A DNA stretch of 44,366 bases from Nostoc sp. NMS2. GTDB lineage: Bacteria > Cyanobacteriota > Cyanobacteriia > Cyanobacteriales > Nostocaceae. How positions within the stretch are numbered: the first letter of the stretch is position 1; every line of letters begins with the position of its first letter. The translations under genes and the position numbers were made by a program. Location of the stretch: positions 1 through 44,366 of the forward strand of contig NZ_JABXKH010000056.1 in NCBI RefSeq assembly GCF_017115105.1. Direction: 5' to 3'. The notes beneath the pieces are model-generated. The model was not told where the DNA came from and did no database searches. It worked only from the letters and a program-made list of their open reading frames with translations. This document shows, piece by piece, positions 1 to 9,007 of the stretch.

Positions 1-24
1 GACATCATTATTGTATGAAAAATA

Positions 25-1371
25 TCACTTAAAAACCCACAAAGTCAACAGCCTACCCCCAGCCCCTCTCCCACTGGGAGAGGGGAGTAAATCTTGCCAA
101 TCGTAAGCAGCAGCTACAGCATTATCCATTTCTATGTGCAATTCGCGCAATTGTTGAATATCGGCGGCGATTTCGTCGGGGTTGTGGAAGCGATTGTAGG
201 TTTTGGTTAATCCTTCTTGGCGTGTTTGCATGATATTTTGGCGATGGTTGTAGTAGCGATCGCCTATTTCTTCTAGATTTGCGGTTGATGTGGGGAAGGG
301 AAAGGTTTCAAAGCAGTCTGAGGAGGTGTAGCGAATTCCAACACCAAGAGTTGATGAATGATGGCTTAACCATGCAATATGTGTCATTGCTTGTAAAATC
401 ACAAAATAAGCAACCTCTAAATTCGCGGTACCAGTCCATGTTTTACTAGAGACAGCACGAGTAATCAGACATTTATCAGCAACTAACTGGTCTAAACCCA
501 CCTCACGGGTATCGCCTTGCGCTATTGTGTTTGTGGCAATTAAACCAAATCCACCATAATTATTTAATAGCTGCTTTGCACGTAAGAAAAAATAAGCACA
601 AATATCAGCACTACCTTTTTTATTATTCGCAATCCATTTAACAATAAAATCTCGATAATCCGTACCCAAAGCATCCGATATTTTTCCCCCACCCATAAAC
701 GGCGGATTTCCCACGATCGCATCAAATCCAACCCTCACCCCCGTCTCCTCTCCCTCTGGGCGAGGGGTGACTTTACTCCCTTTCCCAGAGGGAGAGGGCT
801 GGGGTGAGGGCAAAAACACCTCTGGAAATTCCAACTCCCAATGAAACGGACGCAACTTTTCAAAATCAGGTAAAGCCTTACCCATCCCATCAGGAATATC
901 TGCACCATCCCGAAAAGTAGTTAACAAAGTCTTTCTTAAACCTTCCCTTTCCTTCTCTGACCAATCATTAAAATAACTCCCAACTAATAAATCGCAACCT
1001 CTGCGTAAATCAAAACTTCTCGCATTTGCTTCCGTCAATAAATACACCTTGCGATTTTGGTCTTCCCTCGTCAACACCGGAAGCGATGCAATCTCTCGCC
1101 GTAACTCAATCACCTTATCAACTTCCCGCCGAATCTCCTCAGCAAATAACTCCGGTGTCCCAGTTGTGTCTAAATTCCAATAACGCAACTGTTCCAAACT
1201 CACCCCAATCAGCGAATCCCCACACTTCAGGGCATGATCCACAAAGGTAAACGGACGATTCTTTTGCAACGTTATCAACCACAGCGATAACTTTGCCATT
1301 TCCACCGCCAAGCGGTTTTTATCCACCCCATACAAACACCTGTCCGCAATTATCCGCCGCGCCACCATCAA
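25..1371 (-). pseudogene. Eco57I-like DNA methylase, C-terminal segment of a broken gene
   Basis: This is the third and last segment of a large adenine-specific methylase/restriction protein read right to left. It carries the amino-methyltransferase motif NPPF (GNPPFMGGGK, about residue 220) and the family-typical opening RRIIADRCLYGVDKN. The preceding segment is in another frame because of a tandem AATT duplication at 1393-1400; removing one AATT would join the two as ECVIPKDADERLMVARR. A G+C-rich palindromic repeat lies inside the segment (about 730-815), just before the NPPF motif, and is read through in frame. A second copy (about 57-92) supplies the last 20 or so residues, so the natural C-terminus seems lost. 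The family methylates DNA and often cuts it as a type IIG enzyme. Here it is probably inactive. The first ATG of this segment is not the gene's real start. Confidence 0.8.
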
Positions 1372-1375
1372 CCGT

Positions 1376-2218
1376 TCATCCGCATCCTTGGGAATTAATT
1401 ACACACTCCTCTGGACGCGACTTAGATAAAGTTCCCTCCGGTGCAGTCACCACCTTCCCCGGATTCGCCTTTTCCGCATTTTCCCACGCTTCCACCAACC
1501 GTTCCGCCAAATAGCGACAAGTCTGCACCAAAAACGCCCCCGAACCCATCGCCATATCGCAGATTTTCAATTTTAATAACTCTGCTGCTGACTTGAGTTT
1601 CCACTGTTCTTTCGGCTTCTCCTCAGCCACACCCTCATACACCAAGGGTTCCAAAGTGTACTGCACAATTTCTTCCGTCAAACTGCGCGGCGTGTAGTGT
1701 GTCCCCGTCTCCCGGCGATCGCTTCCCTGCGTCACATACACGCTTCCCGTAGGAATCACCACCGGATAACCTAAAGTATCTAATCTTACTAACCCAGCAA
1801 AAGGCAACACGCGGTTAAATAATTCCTGGTCATTATTACACGCAATGAGAAGTTTGCCCTCACCCCCGTCCCCTCTCCCTCTAGGCGAGGGGCGATTTTG
1901 CCCCCTCCTCACCCCATCTTGATCTTGCCCCCTCTCCCAGGGGGAGAGGGCTGGGGTGAGGGTCTTCCTTAGTGCCAAAATTGACCTACCAGTTTCATCT
2001 TTAAGAAACTTAATTAACTCCTCCTCACCCTGCGCCAGCTTATCCTCCAAAGTCTCCAGCGCTATCTCCGGTTCCTGCGATCGCGTTCCCATCAACCCCA
2101 AAACAGGCGCAGTTGCCCTTACTGCTGTATGGTCGAGTAAACCTTCATAAACATGACCAATTTGTTCAATATCCAACGCCCGGAAGGATAGCCTACGTGG
2201 TTCTACAGTACCAGCCAC
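1376..2218 (-). pseudogene. Eco57I-like DNA methylase, middle segment
   Basis: This is the middle part of the same broken gene, in a frame offset from the segments on both sides. It contains the stretch GTVEPRRLSFRALDIEQIG and then IGHVYEGLLDH, known from large Eco57I-type methylases. It also holds the SAM-binding motif I region (CDMAMGSGAFLVQTCRYLAE, about residue 220), which precedes NPPF in this family. About 30 residues in its middle are translated from a double copy of the palindromic repeat at about 1857-1962, between LRK and LLIACNND. The upstream junction looks like loss of one A in an A-run near 2219-2222. The downstream junction is the AATT duplication at 1393-1400. The two shifts together (-1 and +4) restore the original frame. 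Assembly error is possible for the single base, less so for the 4-bp duplication. Confidence 0.8.
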
Positions 2219-3144
2219 CTTAATTGTAAAGCTTCCAATAGGTGCAGCACAATCCGGTTATTCACAGGAATCGGGTCAGCAGAAATTTCTTCCCAGCGTG
2301 TCCCCGACATTCGACCTTCTAAAAATGGGAACCTGTCAGGGTCAAATAAACTACCACCATAGGCGGGAAGCTGCAAAATATCATGCTGAACACCGCCATA
2401 AACTGCCCGAAATGTCGCCAACAGCCGACACCAAGCATCATAACGCCGTTCTAATACTTCCTCACCTTCTTTATCAGCCCGTTGCTGCAACTGTTCCCGC
2501 AGAGTGGAAACAGCATAATACTGGTCATAAAGGGGGTCGCCCAGTAGCAACAAACCCCGTTCTTCCGCCGAAAACAAAAACACCAGCCGCATCATCACCG
2601 TCAACGCAGCTTCGTAAAGGTCTGTTTCAGAAATACCTTGAAGGAGAGTGCGGTTTCTATCTTGGTCGATGTGGTCTAACGCCTCTACCAACACCTCCAC
2701 CGCCTTGCGGACTTGATAGCCAAGTTGGTCGGTAACTTCTTGCTGGTCGGTAACACTTGCTTGCAGCAAAGCCTCCAAGCTTTCTGAGTCATCTACCCCA
2801 AAAAAGCGCTGTACACCCAGCAAACTCCGAAATGCCCGCAGTGTGATGTGTTCTTCCAGCCACAGCGCCCCATACCAGGAAATAAAACCAGTCGTTTCCC
2901 CGCGTGGGGCGTTTACCAGCAGCCAATGTTCTCCATTCGTCACCAACCCCAACCGCACATTACAAGCGTGCAGTAACTCCATCATCCGCGTCGCTGGACT
3001 TGCTTTCCAACGGCGGTCTTTGAGGGGTTTTTCTAAATTCTGCTGAGGCGATACAATCTGCACTAATAAGCGAGGTTTACCCTCACCCCCGTCCCCTCTC
3101 CCTCTGGGCGAGGGGTGATTCTTCCCATTCTTGTGCTGTTGCAA
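2203..3144 (-). pseudogene. Eco57I-like DNA methylase, N-terminal segment (5' end lost)
   Basis: This is the upstream part of the broken methylase. The region LLVQIVSPQQNLEKP, followed by MMELLHACNVRLGLVTNGEHW, resembles the N-terminal nuclease/specificity region of large type IIG-like methylases. The family's true beginning is missing. The first residues of the frame (up to about KPRLL) come from a palindromic repeat at 3079-3120, so the 5' end was probably removed by a rearrangement at that repeat. The frame ends early at TAG (2203-2205), where loss of one base shifts it away from the next segment. With the two segments downstream it would make roughly 1,000 residues. Confidence 0.75.
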
Positions 3145-3409
3145 TTGATGACGAGAAAGTTACGTATGTGCATTGACAAGCTTCGTAAGCAACAGCCATT
3201 AAAGCTAAATCTTGATCTTCTGTTTCAACATAAACAGGAAGATAAGCTAAATTCTCATCTTCATCCGCTTCTAAAAAATCTTCATCGTCTTCATTCGTTT
3301 CTAAAAAATCTTCATTTTCTTCATCGTCTCCATTTTCATAATCATATTCGGAGTAAAATTCTTGTCCTGTCTTGTAAGGTACTAAAACAATAAGTCCATT
3401 TTTGCTCAT
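3083..3409 (-). CDS. small highly acidic hypothetical protein
   Basis: I do not recognise this 108-residue protein. Residues 17-53 are extremely rich in Asp and Glu and contain a short internal repeat (EDFLE.NEDDEDFLEADED). A hydrophobic part follows (LALMAVAYEACQCTYVTF). Its last 12 or so residues (SPLAQRERGRG) are simply the palindromic repeat at 3079-3120 read in another frame, so the native C-terminus may have been replaced. It overlaps the methylase remnant in a different frame. Strongly acidic small proteins beside restriction genes can be DNA mimics, but nothing here shows that. It could also be a degraded fragment. Confidence 0.45.
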   Translation of the reverse strand: MSKNGLIVLVPYKTGQEFYSEYDYENGDDEENEDFLETNEDDEDFLEADEDENLAYLPVYVETEDQDLALMAVAYEACQCTYVTFSSSIATAQEWEESPLAQRERGRG

Positions 3410-3490
3410 GTTTTTATTCTTTTTAAGATTATGTGTTGGGAACTTGAGATGAACTATTAATAAATATTTATCTAGTTAAACAAAAAAAAC

Positions 3491-3812
3491 TCAGGGACAT
3501 TCAATTAACAATGGACTTTCAGGAATAAAGCGAGAATTATAATAAGACTTTTTACCTAAACCTTTCAAAAAGCCAATTTTTCTAGGAGAAGTTAATGGTT
3601 TCAAATCTTGCACTTCCCAAAAACTAGCCCAAGTCGGCTTATCAGTAGCAGTAGATGGCGGACGAAATTGAGCTTTACCTGGATATCTGCCATTGCGAGA
3701 ATCGTTGTAGTTTATTTAAAGAAATTTCGTCTTTTACATCTAGAAGATATTTGGCGATCGCGCCTTGCCATTTTTCTTTTCTTCCCCGATTACTGAATCG
3801 ATGTTCTAGTAG
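3491..3812 (-). pseudogene. unidentified gene remnant, C-terminal end with one frameshift
   Basis: Two overlapping minus-strand frames read like real protein. The first (3812-3675) gives HRFSNRGRKEKWQGAIAKYL and then LDVKDEISLNKLQ. The second (3715-3491) gives YNDSRNGRYPGKAQFRPPS and later KPTWASFWEVQDLKPL, ending at TGA (3491-3493). A frameshift around 3680-3715 separates them, and no plausible start lies upstream. I do not recognise the family. It lies immediately upstream of the methylase ruin on the same strand, so it may be the tail of a partner gene from the same lost defence locus, but this is inference. Confidence 0.45.
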
Positions 3813-3842
3813 TCAGTATTTTAAAGTAGCGCGATCGCAAAA

Positions 3843-6800
3843 TTAATGGTGTTGAAAGCGATCGCCTAGAGAAACGATCGCCACATACAGCACTGGCACT
3901 ACAAATAAACTCAAAAACGTAGAGACAATCATCCCACCAAAAACGGCTGTTCCAAGAGATTGTCGGCTGGCTGCTCCACCACCAGATGCAGTGACAAGGG
4001 GCAAAATGCCTAAAAGTGTGGCCAATGAGGTCATCACAATGGGTCGTAAGCGAGTCTGAGCCGCTTCAACAGCTGCTTTGGGAATGGAAAGCCCAGTATC
4101 TCTGAGTTGGTTAGCAAACTCAACGATCAAAATTGAATTTTTGCTTGCCATGCCAATCAGCATCACCAATCCAATTTGGCAGAAAATGTCATTTTCTAGC
4201 CCTCGAATCAGTTGAAATAGTAGAGCGCCTAAAAGAGCAAGCGGCACTGCCAAAAGGATAATCAAAGGATCGATAAAGTTTTCATACTGAGCCGCTAGAA
4301 CTAGAAATACAAAGACAATTCCTAAGCCAAAGATGATCATAACCTGTGAACCTGCTTGCACTTGTTCAAGCGATAATCCTGACCACTCATAGCTCATTCC
4401 TTTTGGCAATAGCTCGGTTGCTACCTGCTGCATGGCTGCGATCGCCTGTCCAGAACTGTAACCCGTCGCTGGTGAGCCGTTGATCTCAGTAGAACGAGAT
4501 AAGTTGTAGTGGCTGATTTGTTGAGGCGCAGTTGTTTGAGTAATTTCGACCAAGTTATTCAGAGGGATCATCTCTCCAGCTTGAGAACGAACATAAAAGC
4601 GGTTGATATCTTTGGGACTAGAGCGGAACGGCTGGTCTGCTTGAACATAAACTCGGTAAATCCGCCCTAAAAAGTCAAAGTCGTTGACATATTCAGATCC
4701 TAGAAAAACTTGTAGTGTGCTAAATATGTCCTCCAAAGACACCTGAAGTGCCTTCGCCTTCTCTCGCTCTACTTTAACGAGTAGCTGTGGGTTATTAGCG
4801 CTAAAGCTGGAATATAAGTTTTGCAACTGAGGCAGCGTATTTCCCCGCTTCACCAGTGAGCTTGTTGCCTGAGCCAGCGGATCAAAGCCCCGGTTAACCT
4901 GCTCTTGCAGTTCAAACTGAAAGCCGCCAAAATTGCCTACTCCTTGTACCGCCGGAGCCGGATAGCTAACGACGGTTGCGCCGATGATGTTTCCAAAAGG
5001 TTGACTCAATCGCGCCATAATTTTATCAACCGACTGCTCGGCTTTTTTGCGTTCAGACACAGGCTTGAGCGTGACATAAATTGTCGCTTGATTCGCTGCA
5101 CTGCCTGTATACGTGAATCCGGCATCTGCAAAGACACCTGTGATTTCAGGAATCTTCAGAAGCTCCTGTTCAACTTGATTCATAATCTTATCCGTGTAAT
5201 CCAGCGAAGAGCCTGACGGTGCTTGAATGGTTACAACAAAATAGGCTTGGTCTTCAGTCGGTACAAACCCTGTTGGTACTTGCTGAAATATCCAGTAGGT
5301 CAATGCTAGAGAGAGAACAAAGCCAAAAACAATTACAACTTTGAACCGCATTAAATGACTTAAAGTCCAGTTATATCCCGTCTGTAGCCCTGTCAGTACG
5401 CGATTGATGGGAGTGAAAAACCATCCTCGCCGATCGCTACCTGGGCGAAGCAAAATAGCTGAAAGAACTGGAGTCAGGGTTAAGGCATTGAAAGTCGAAA
5501 CCGCGATCGAAAAGGTAATGGTTAATGCAAACTGCTTGTAAAGTTGCCCAGTTGTGCCTGGAAAGAAAGCGACTGGAATAAATACAGCTGCTAGCACTAA
5601 GGAAGTCGCCAAGACTGCGCCAGAGATTTCCTGCATTGCAGCAGAGGCAGCCTGACGAGGCGACATCCCTTTGTCTTGGATGAAACGAGCGATGTTTTCG
5701 ACTACGATAATGGCATCATCTACCACCAGTCCAGTTGCTAGAACCAAACCAAACAGTGTCAGCGTGTTAATTGAAAAACCAAATAGTTTTGTGAATAGAA
5801 ATGTACCGATTAAGGAAACTGGAATCGTAATCGATGGAATCAGCGTACTTTTCCAGTCCTGCAAGAAGATGAAGATAATAACGATCACCAAGACAATCGC
5901 CTCAAACAGAGACTTAATCACCTCATGCATGGATTCTTCCACAAAGGTCGTCGTGTCGAGTGCGATCGCATACTTGAGTCCAGGTGGAAACTGTTTAGCC
6001 AGTTGCTCTAATTCTGCCCTTGCTTCTCTTGCTGCATCTAGAGCATTTGCCCCAGGTCGCAGCGAAACTCCGATGCCGACTGCACTCTTGCCATTGAAGC
6101 GAACCAGGATGCTGTAATCTTCGGCTCCAAGTTCTGTGCGCCCCACATCTTTAAGTTTGACAAGCGTTCCATCTACATCTGATTTGACAATCATCTCGCC
6201 AAACTCTTTCGGATCGGTCAGCCTACCTAATGCCCGGACACTGAACTGGTAGGGCTGATTGCCTGACGTGGGTGGCTGGCCTAACTGTCCGGCTGCGACT
6301 TGTGCATTCTGCTCCCGTAGGGCGTTAGCGACATCTGCCGCTGTTAAATCACGCACGGCAAGTCGATTGGGATCAAGCCATAGGCGCATTGCATACTTGC
6401 GCTCGCCATAGAACCGCACCTCACCCACACCGTTAACGCGCTTTAACACATCTTTGAGGAACAAATCTGCATAGTTACTAATATATAGGTTGTCATATTC
6501 GCCATTTTCGGAGTAGAGAGCGATCGCCAAAATTAGTTGTGTAGAGGTTTTTGTCACCGTTACGCCTGTCTTCTGCACCTCTTCAGGTAGCCTACCCTCT
6601 GCGGCTTTAATCCGATTCTGCACATCCACAGCCGCCAGATCGATGGCACGTGACAAATCAAACGTGACGGTGATTGTGCTGCTGCCATCATTGCCACTCG
6701 TAGAGGTGATGTATTTCAGTCCCTCCACACCGTTGATTTCTTGCTCCAACGGCACCGTGACAGCTGATTCTACAACTTCTGCACTGGCTCCAGTGTAGGT

Positions 6801-6944
6801 CGCTTTCACAACCACTTGAGGCGGTGCAACTTCTGGATATTGAGCAATCGGAAGTGTAAAAGCGCTAACTGCCCCAACCAGGATGACGATCAGAGCAGAA
6901 ACAATGGCAAAGACAGGACGCTTAATAAAAAAATTGACGAACAT
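3843..6944 (-). CDS. RND multidrug efflux pump, AcrB/HAE1 type
   Basis: This 1,033-residue inner-membrane proton/drug antiporter has the usual length for the hydrophobe/amphiphile efflux family. The start MFVNFFIKRPVFAIVSALIV is the classic first transmembrane helix. The proton-relay pair Asp-Asp is seen in GLVVDDAIIVVEN (about residue 405) and the relay Lys in MASKNSILIVEF (about 945). Two large periplasmic loops lie after helices 1 and 7. It probably exports lipophilic compounds through a tripartite complex with the adaptor encoded upstream (7298-8560). An outer-membrane TolC-like channel would be encoded elsewhere. The gap to the adaptor gene is 353 bp and contains repeat sequence. Confidence 0.93.
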   Translation of the reverse strand: MFVNFFIKRPVFAIVSALIVILVGAVSAFTLPIAQYPEVAPPQVVVKATYTGASAEVVESAVTVPLEQEINGVEGLKYITSTSGNDGSSTITVTFDLSRAIDLAAVDVQNRIKAAEGRLPEEVQKTGVTVTKTSTQLILAIALYSENGEYDNLYISNYADLFLKDVLKRVNGVGEVRFYGERKYAMRLWLDPNRLAVRDLTAADVANALREQNAQVAAGQLGQPPTSGNQPYQFSVRALGRLTDPKEFGEMIVKSDVDGTLVKLKDVGRTELGAEDYSILVRFNGKSAVGIGVSLRPGANALDAAREARAELEQLAKQFPPGLKYAIALDTTTFVEESMHEVIKSLFEAIVLVIVIIFIFLQDWKSTLIPSITIPVSLIGTFLFTKLFGFSINTLTLFGLVLATGLVVDDAIIVVENIARFIQDKGMSPRQAASAAMQEISGAVLATSLVLAAVFIPVAFFPGTTGQLYKQFALTITFSIAVSTFNALTLTPVLSAILLRPGSDRRGWFFTPINRVLTGLQTGYNWTLSHLMRFKVVIVFGFVLSLALTYWIFQQVPTGFVPTEDQAYFVVTIQAPSGSSLDYTDKIMNQVEQELLKIPEITGVFADAGFTYTGSAANQATIYVTLKPVSERKKAEQSVDKIMARLSQPFGNIIGATVVSYPAPAVQGVGNFGGFQFELQEQVNRGFDPLAQATSSLVKRGNTLPQLQNLYSSFSANNPQLLVKVEREKAKALQVSLEDIFSTLQVFLGSEYVNDFDFLGRIYRVYVQADQPFRSSPKDINRFYVRSQAGEMIPLNNLVEITQTTAPQQISHYNLSRSTEINGSPATGYSSGQAIAAMQQVATELLPKGMSYEWSGLSLEQVQAGSQVMIIFGLGIVFVFLVLAAQYENFIDPLIILLAVPLALLGALLFQLIRGLENDIFCQIGLVMLIGMASKNSILIVEFANQLRDTGLSIPKAAVEAAQTRLRPIVMTSLATLLGILPLVTASGGGAASRQSLGTAVFGGMIVSTFLSLFVVPVLYVAIVSLGDRFQHH

Positions 6945-7297
6945 AGCATAACCTGTAAAGCATCAAATTTCCTGAAATCAAAAGTGAACCTAAACTACAC
7001 CTGCGGCAACTAACACACCGATCGCACATAAGGAAGTTTAAGACTGCCAACATGAGCAGAAATCTTCTAAGAAACTTCCAAATAAAAAATATCCCAAAAC
7101 TGACCCAAAACCCCTCTCATTTCTCCTCTCTCTGTGTTCTCTGCGCGGCAGTCGCTCATGGGGGAAACCACGCCACTTGCTCATGGGGGAAACCCCCAAG
7201 ACCGCAGTGGCTCCCCAAGACCGCGCTGCCTTGTCTGTGTGGTTCGTTTATTTTATTTCTTGGAAGTCCCTAATCCTTCATGCCTCAGATATCTACG
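6945..7297. repeat. adaptor-pump intergenic spacer with degenerate tandem repeat
   Basis: I see no gene in this stretch. It contains a phrase of the type CTCTCTGTGTTCTCTGCG, a motif GCTCATGGGGGAAACC repeated at about 7153 and 7177, and a tail GTGGTTCGTTTATTTTA. Similar strings recur at 8761-8805 and 31030-31070, so this is a dispersed element of the genome that has entered the operon spacer. Confidence 0.5.
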
Positions 7298-8560
7298 CTA
7301 TGAACTGGACGCGATCGGTTTCATCGCTTCTGAGAGAATTGCTGTTCCATCAGAGAGTTGCTGAAGTCCAGAAACGACAATTTGTTCGCCGGGTTTCAGC
7401 CCTTCAATCACCTGGTAGTTTCCGTCTTCCACCTCACCCAGGATCACAGGTCTTTGACGAGCCACTAAGTCTGTATCAGCTTTCTGAGCGACGAAAACAA
7501 AATCTTTCCCACCCAAACGGGAAATTGCCGCCGTCGGTACAAGCACACCTGGACGCTCATCCCAAATCACTCGTGACAGCACTTGTTGATCGGCTCGTAA
7601 ACGCCCGTCTGGATTGGTATAGAGTGCCTTGATCGAGATAGATTCACTTTGATTATTGACATTAGGTGAGATAAAGAAAACTTGACTGTTGCCGATCAAC
7701 TTGCCCTGTTGATTAATGAGCTGTACAGTCATTCCTGGTCGTAAATCAGCAGCACGCTCTGAGGGTACTGATAAATTGACTTCTAGAGGATGATTTTGGG
7801 TAATGGTGGCAAGTTGAGTGGAAGGACTGACATAATCACCCACCTTTGTAGGAATATTGCCAATTGTCCCGGCAAAAGGAGCAATAATCTGGTAGTACTG
7901 AAGTTCAACCTGCTGTCCCCTAACATTGGCAGCCGTCTGTTGGAAAACTTTCTCCTTACTGGCAATGATTGATCGCTGTGCTTCAATTCGAGCTTTAGCG
8001 GCATCAAGTTCTGCTTTGGCATTATCAAGGTTATTGCGCCTGCCATCTAACACTTCTTGACTGACTGCGCCTTCTTGGTAGAGGGTTGAGTAGCGATCGC
8101 ATTGCTGTTGTTGCAGTGCTACATCTGACGCTTTAGCGCGGCGATCGGCTTCCAAGGGAATTAGTGAAGCTTTGGCACTTTCAACGTCTGCTTGGGCTGA
8201 CGCGGCGGCAGCACGAGAACTGGTAATCTCGGCTTGTTGGCGATCGGGATTGATTTGAATCAGAGGAGTGCCCACTGCAACTTCAATTCCAGGCTGGACG
8301 AAGATTTGAGCGACTCGCCCATCCACTTGGGGGTGAAGTGCGATCGATCGCCTCGACTCTAACCGACCAATGAATTCTGAGGTGTTGCGAACTTTTCCAG
8401 CTTGGACTGAGGCAAGTTTGACGCGAACGGCTGCGGTAGCTTGTGCTTTTTCTGCTTTTGCATTGGAATCAACAGAATGACAAGCTCCTGCAAACGTCAG
8501 GATTAAAACAGTTGAAAAGAGGTAGCTAACACCCCTTAGCGTTGATATGCTCTTGCTCAT
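7298..8560 (-). CDS. RND efflux periplasmic adaptor (membrane fusion protein)
   Basis: This 420-residue AcrA-type adaptor links the inner-membrane RND pump to an outer-membrane channel. The N-terminus is a signal sequence ending FAGAC, a plausible lipobox with Cys27. Next comes the first lipoyl half (ALHPQVDGRVAQIFVQPG, about 73-90), a long Ala/Gln-rich coiled coil (about 115-215), the second lipoyl half (APFAGTIGNIPTKVGDYV) and the beta-barrel and membrane-proximal domains to the end. The start is supported by AAAGGAG just before the ATG. It is the first gene of a two-gene unit with the pump and lies downstream of the AraC regulator on the same strand. Confidence 0.92.
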   Translation of the reverse strand: MSKSISTLRGVSYLFSTVLILTFAGACHSVDSNAKAEKAQATAAVRVKLASVQAGKVRNTSEFIGRLESRRSIALHPQVDGRVAQIFVQPGIEVAVGTPLIQINPDRQQAEITSSRAAAASAQADVESAKASLIPLEADRRAKASDVALQQQQCDRYSTLYQEGAVSQEVLDGRRNNLDNAKAELDAAKARIEAQRSIIASKEKVFQQTAANVRGQQVELQYYQIIAPFAGTIGNIPTKVGDYVSPSTQLATITQNHPLEVNLSVPSERAADLRPGMTVQLINQQGKLIGNSQVFFISPNVNNQSESISIKALYTNPDGRLRADQQVLSRVIWDERPGVLVPTAAISRLGGKDFVFVAQKADTDLVARQRPVILGEVEDGNYQVIEGLKPGEQIVVSGLQQLSDGTAILSEAMKPIASSS

Positions 8561-9007
8561 AACTCCTTTCCTTTTATAGAAGACGATATTCCTTTTCGGT
8601 AATCACTTGTATGAATGACGCTAACGATGTTGAGTATTCAAAGCAGACTCAAAACTTTGTTGCACGTTCTCTAATTTTTGATTTGTCGTCATAACGGTTT
8701 GATGGCAACACAAATTGGTTATACCGTTTCTTTGTGAAGCTGCGCCAAACTCTCTCAAACTCTTACCTTGGCGCTCTTGGCGTTCTTGGCGGTTCGTTAA
8801 AAAAATTAAATGCATCTTCATACAGAATTGGTATTACGGTGATGATGGCGATCGTCAGCAAAATCTGACTCGATCGCTTGCTGATGAGAAAGCTGGCAAC
8901 TGTATTGCTAAAATGGCGTTGGTTTTATAAAGAAAAATCTTTATAAATAAACTCTATAAAATTGCATCAACCCTGTCTTGCACGTTCTTTCGATTTTGGA
9001 CACATTC
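8561..9007. other. spacer upstream of the efflux genes
   Basis: I see no gene. Around 8765-8800 there is an imperfect 9-bp tandem repeat (CTTGGCGCTCTTGGCGTTCTTGGCGGTTCG), the same family as that in the adaptor-pump spacer. The efflux promoter should lie in the part next to 8560; I could not identify a convincing operator for the AraC-type regulator. Confidence 0.35.

Noticed and set aside
1376..1400. Programmed frameshifting in the methylase
   Set aside because: There is no slippery heptamer with a downstream structure at the junction; a plain AATT duplication explains it, and a second lesion lies upstream.
5671..6117. Long plus-strand ORF opposite the RND pump gene
   Set aside because: It is the complement of a well-conserved membrane protein frame and shows no family features.
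7177..7632. Plus-strand ORF overlapping the adaptor gene end
   Set aside because: It spans repeat sequence and the complement of the adaptor's C-terminus, so it is a shadow frame.
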